Origin: Vreelandella profundi
Lineage (GTDB): Bacteria; Pseudomonadota; Gammaproteobacteria; Pseudomonadales; Halomonadaceae
Assembly: GCF_019722725.1 (NCBI RefSeq)
Contig: NZ_CP077941.1
Location: 2,046,001-2,110,000 of the forward strand
Direction of reading: 5' to 3'
Length of the DNA stretch: 64,000 nt
The notes beneath the pieces were generated by a model, which was given only the letters and a program-made list of their open reading frames with translations, searched no databases and was not told the DNA's origin. A program made the position numbers and the translations under genes. Shown one piece after another: positions 61,635-64,000 of the stretch. Every line of letters starts with the position of its first letter. Position 1 is the first letter of the stretch.

Positions 61635-62366
61635 TTACCGCCCGCCCGCTACATCAATAAATGATCCCGTCACATAAGAGGCTTCATCCGACAGTAACCA
61701 AGCGATGCTATTCGCCACTTCCTCAGCGGTACCGCCACGCTGCATAGGAATCTGCGGTGCCAAGCGATCAACCCGCCCTGGCTCGCCACCATCGGCATGC
61801 ATATCGGTGTAGATAGATCCGGGGCGAACGGCGTTGACACGAATACCCAAGGCGGCAACTTCTAAAGATAATCCTTTAGTCAGCGTGTCCATGGCTCCTT
61901 TCGATACGGCGTAGTCAACGTATTCAAAGGGCGAGCCTGTTTGTGAGGCGCGCGAAGAGACATTGACGATCGCACTGCCTTGCTCAAAGCGCCGGATAGC
62001 TTCTCTGCAACACAGAAAACAGCTGTCGACGTTGCTACTCATAACCTGTTTGAAGCGTTCAAAGTCGATATCAACTAACTTAGATTGCGTAAACAAAACA
62101 CCCGCATTGTTAACCAAGTGGGTCACGCTTCCAAGGTGCGTCTCTGCCGCATCAAACAAGCGGATGACGTCAGCTTCCTTGCTGACATCCGCTTGACAAG
62201 CAAAGGCTCGGCCGCCGCCACGTACAATGGAATCAACCACCTCTTTTGCTCGCTCTTGATTAGCCAGATAGTTGACACACACCGCATAGCCTTTGGCGCC
62301 AAGCAGTAATGACGTGGCCGCTCCAATACCTCGGCCTCCTCCTGTCACGATGACTACTTTCGACAT
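61635..62366 (-). CDS. SDR-family NAD(P)-dependent oxidoreductase
   Basis: 243 residues. Cofactor motif VTGGGRGIGAATSLLL (7-22), LVNNAGVLF, catalytic Ser in IVNVSSRAS, and Tyr/Lys in YVDYAVSKGAMDTL, then VRPGSIYTDMH. A classical short-chain dehydrogenase; the sequence resembles 3-oxoacyl reductase or glucose dehydrogenase-like SDRs of unknown substrate. It stands alone between mliC and the radical SAM gene. Confidence 0.93.
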   Translation of the reverse strand: MSKVVIVTGGGRGIGAATSLLLGAKGYAVCVNYLANQERAKEVVDSIVRGGGRAFACQADVSKEADVIRLFDAAETHLGSVTHLVNNAGVLFTQSKLVDIDFERFKQVMSSNVDSCFLCCREAIRRFEQGSAIVNVSSRASQTGSPFEYVDYAVSKGAMDTLTKGLSLEVAALGIRVNAVRPGSIYTDMHADGGEPGRVDRLAPQIPMQRGGTAEEVANSIAWLLSDEASYVTGSFIDVAGGR

Positions 62367-62536
62367 AATTCTTCCTCAGTAGCGCGTTAATGGCCGGTTC
62401 ATGCAAATACCTTAACCGTGAAATAACGCATTGGATAGCGTCTTGTTCACTGCATTACACGCTGAACAACTGGCTGGCTATTGATTTCTTTTCGCTTCGC
62501 AACTACTGTATATAAAATCATAAAAGAGGTGAACAC

Positions 62537-63619
62537 ATGGCATCTCTTGGCCAGCCTTTCCAGCCAAACCACTACAAGGGCCGCGGTGCGACGTATGATC
62601 CGCACAACCGCTTTGCGCCGACACAAAGCATCGCAGAAGACGACGGATGGTGGCGTGAGGAAGCGTCCGCGACCATTGCCACAGAAGTGCGTGAGGAAGT
62701 TAGCAAGAGCGCACTGTCGTGGAATAAATCGCCGGATTTACCTTTTGACCGCTCATTAAATCCTTATCGCGGCTGCGAGCATGGCTGCGTTTACTGCTAT
62801 GCCCGCCCTTCCCATGCCTACTGGGATCTGTCGCCTGGGTTAGATTTTGAAACCAAGCTGATTGCCCGCAGCGGTTTGGTTGAGCAATTATCAGAGGAGC
62901 TTTGCCACCCCAGCTATGTGTGCAGGCCAATTAATCTTTCCGGCAATACTGACTGTTATCAACCTTTAGAGGCTACCCATCAAACCACCCGCCGGTTGTT
63001 GGAACTGTTATTAGCGTGCCGCCACCCCGTCACCATTGTGACCAAAAGCACCTTAGTGCTGCGTGATTTAGAGCTATTGGCCGAGATGGCCGAGCACCGC
63101 TTGGTGCGTGTTTTTGTTAGCTTGACCAGCCTGGATGCCAACTTAAAACGCACCTTAGAGCCACGCGCGGCGTCGCCCCAGGCACGTTTGAGAGCGATAC
63201 GAGAACTGAATACGGCGGGCATTCCGGTGGGAACGCTGATTTCGCCGGTGATACCAGGGCTTACGGATCACGAAATCGAAAAACTATTGGAAGCCGCCAG
63301 CCGCGCCGGTGCACGCACCGCGGCCTGGATGCTGCTGCGCTTGCCCTATGAAGTCGCACCGCTGTTTGAAGCGTGGTTGGAAACACACTACCCAGAGCGG
63401 GCCGCTAAAGTCATGAGCCTAATGCGCCAATGCCGGGGCGGGAAGATATACGACGCTCAGTTCGGTAAACGCTTTCGCGGTGAAGGCGTCTTTGCAGATT
63501 TGATCGCGCAACGCTTCGCCCGCGCCAGCCGCCAATGGAAGATGCAGGATCGCACCGAGCAGGGCTTAAACACGCGCGATTTTCGTCCACCACGGGCGCA
63601 GGGAGATTTATTCATTTAA
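62537..63619 (+). CDS. PA0069-type radical SAM protein
   Basis: 360 residues. The cluster motif CEHGCVYCYAR (CxxxCxxC) lies near residue 79 in NPYRGCEHGCVYCYARPSHAYWDLSPGLDFETKL, and GNTDCYQPLEATHQTTRRLLELL and LISPVIPGLTDHEIEKLLEAASRAGA follow. It matches the Rv2578c/PA0069 family, whose reaction is unknown. It follows AAGAGG and precedes a small winged-helix gene by 42 bp. Confidence 0.92.
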   Translation: MASLGQPFQPNHYKGRGATYDPHNRFAPTQSIAEDDGWWREEASATIATEVREEVSKSALSWNKSPDLPFDRSLNPYRGCEHGCVYCYARPSHAYWDLSPGLDFETKLIARSGLVEQLSEELCHPSYVCRPINLSGNTDCYQPLEATHQTTRRLLELLLACRHPVTIVTKSTLVLRDLELLAEMAEHRLVRVFVSLTSLDANLKRTLEPRAASPQARLRAIRELNTAGIPVGTLISPVIPGLTDHEIEKLLEAASRAGARTAAWMLLRLPYEVAPLFEAWLETHYPERAAKVMSLMRQCRGGKIYDAQFGKRFRGEGVFADLIAQRFARASRQWKMQDRTEQGLNTRDFRPPRAQGDLFI

Positions 63620-63661
63620 GCTAGGCAGCAACGCCAATAAGTTTGCTGCAAAGGAAGCCCC

Positions 63662-63961
63662 ATGCCCGACCTTAGTAAAACCAAATCAAGCTTTTATAGA
63701 CGTTTATACGTGGCCCATTTGATTGAGCAAGGCATTGCCAGTGTACCTGCGATAATAGAAACCACCGGCATGCCACGACGCACTGCTCAGGACACGATAA
63801 CATCGCTTGCCGAACTGGATATTGAGTGTGTATTTACGAAAGACGAGGGCCAACGCCATAACATTGGCCGCTACCAGATTCAAAACTGGGGCGCCATTGA
63901 CCCCCGCTGGGTAGCCACACATGCTGAACGGTTAAAACAAGTGCTTGGCTATGCAGGTTAG
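63662..63961 (+). CDS. Small winged helix-turn-helix protein
   Basis: 99 residues. FYRRLYVAHLIEQGIASVPAIIETTGMPRRTAQDTITSLAELDIECVF fits a winged helix-turn-helix, and a short basic and aromatic C-terminus follows. Its partner or target is unknown. It is downstream of the PA0069-type radical SAM gene and may be co-transcribed. Confidence 0.75.
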   Translation: MPDLSKTKSSFYRRLYVAHLIEQGIASVPAIIETTGMPRRTAQDTITSLAELDIECVFTKDEGQRHNIGRYQIQNWGAIDPRWVATHAERLKQVLGYAG

Positions 63962-64000
63962 TGTTTTCATCTAACTCACCTGAATCTCGTAACCCGTGAA

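Overview
The window looks like chromosome from a moderately halophilic gammaproteobacterium of the Halomonas/Vreelandella type. That is inference from gene content: Entner-Doudoroff sugar metabolism, a Pseudomonas-style fused fructose PTS, TRAP transport, acidic proteins and a GC-rich background. There is no rRNA, tRNA or CRISPR array that I can see. Nearly all of it is ordinary, densely packed chromosome. The exception is an AT-richer accessory island at about 47.3-54.0 kb.

Layout. 1-582: a partial Yip1-like membrane protein. 722-5187: a vitamin B12 uptake operon, btuB-btuF-btuC-btuD (minus), behind a clear cobalamin riboswitch (5374-5583). 5678-11120: a late cobalamin assembly operon (minus): cobT, cbiB, cobD, cobU, cobS, cobC and a second short CobU-like gene. 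11402-15227: edd-glk-fructokinase. 15430-21550: a D-galactonate (dgo) cluster with its GntR regulator, a lactonase and an SSS symporter; the same palindrome lies before the regulator and before the symporter. 21793-24687: zwf-pgl-eda. 24892-34305: TrkH potassium uptake facing the complete kdpFABCDE operon, including the 26-residue KdpF. 34674-36600: an ECF sigma/anti-sigma pair and a secreted DUF3455-type protein. 36778-38455: gap and mgsA, divergent. 38476-45317: cra and the fruB-fruK-fruA operon, divergent, with Cra operators between them. 45511-47160: pgi.

The edd, zwf, gap/mgsA and pgi promoter regions all carry 15-bp sites of the form TGTAnT-N3-AnTACA. These match the known HexR operator, so most sugar genes here look like one HexR regulon. 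The hexR gene itself is not in the window.

47.27-54.06 kb is an integron-type gene cassette array without an integrase (a CALIN). Six attC-like sites with RYYYAAC/GTTRRRY boxes separate a yefM-yoeB toxin-antitoxin pair, an unknown 210-residue protein, an unknown membrane-anchored protein, a 1027-residue PHP-plus-ABC/SMC ATPase (TrlF family), a LysE-type exporter and another unknown membrane-anchored protein. Stop codons lie inside the attC core boxes, and the extra-helical bases place the array on the minus strand. Only the toxin-antitoxin pair runs the other way. This island is the best place to look for undescribed biology, especially possible defence functions.

54.2-64 kb returns to ordinary genes: a GNAT acetyltransferase, an amidohydrolase with a TRAP transporter (dctM, dctQ, dctP) and a TetR regulator placed between dctQ and dctP, azlCD, an MliC-type lysozyme inhibitor lipoprotein, an SDR oxidoreductase, a PA0069-type radical SAM protein and a small winged-helix protein.
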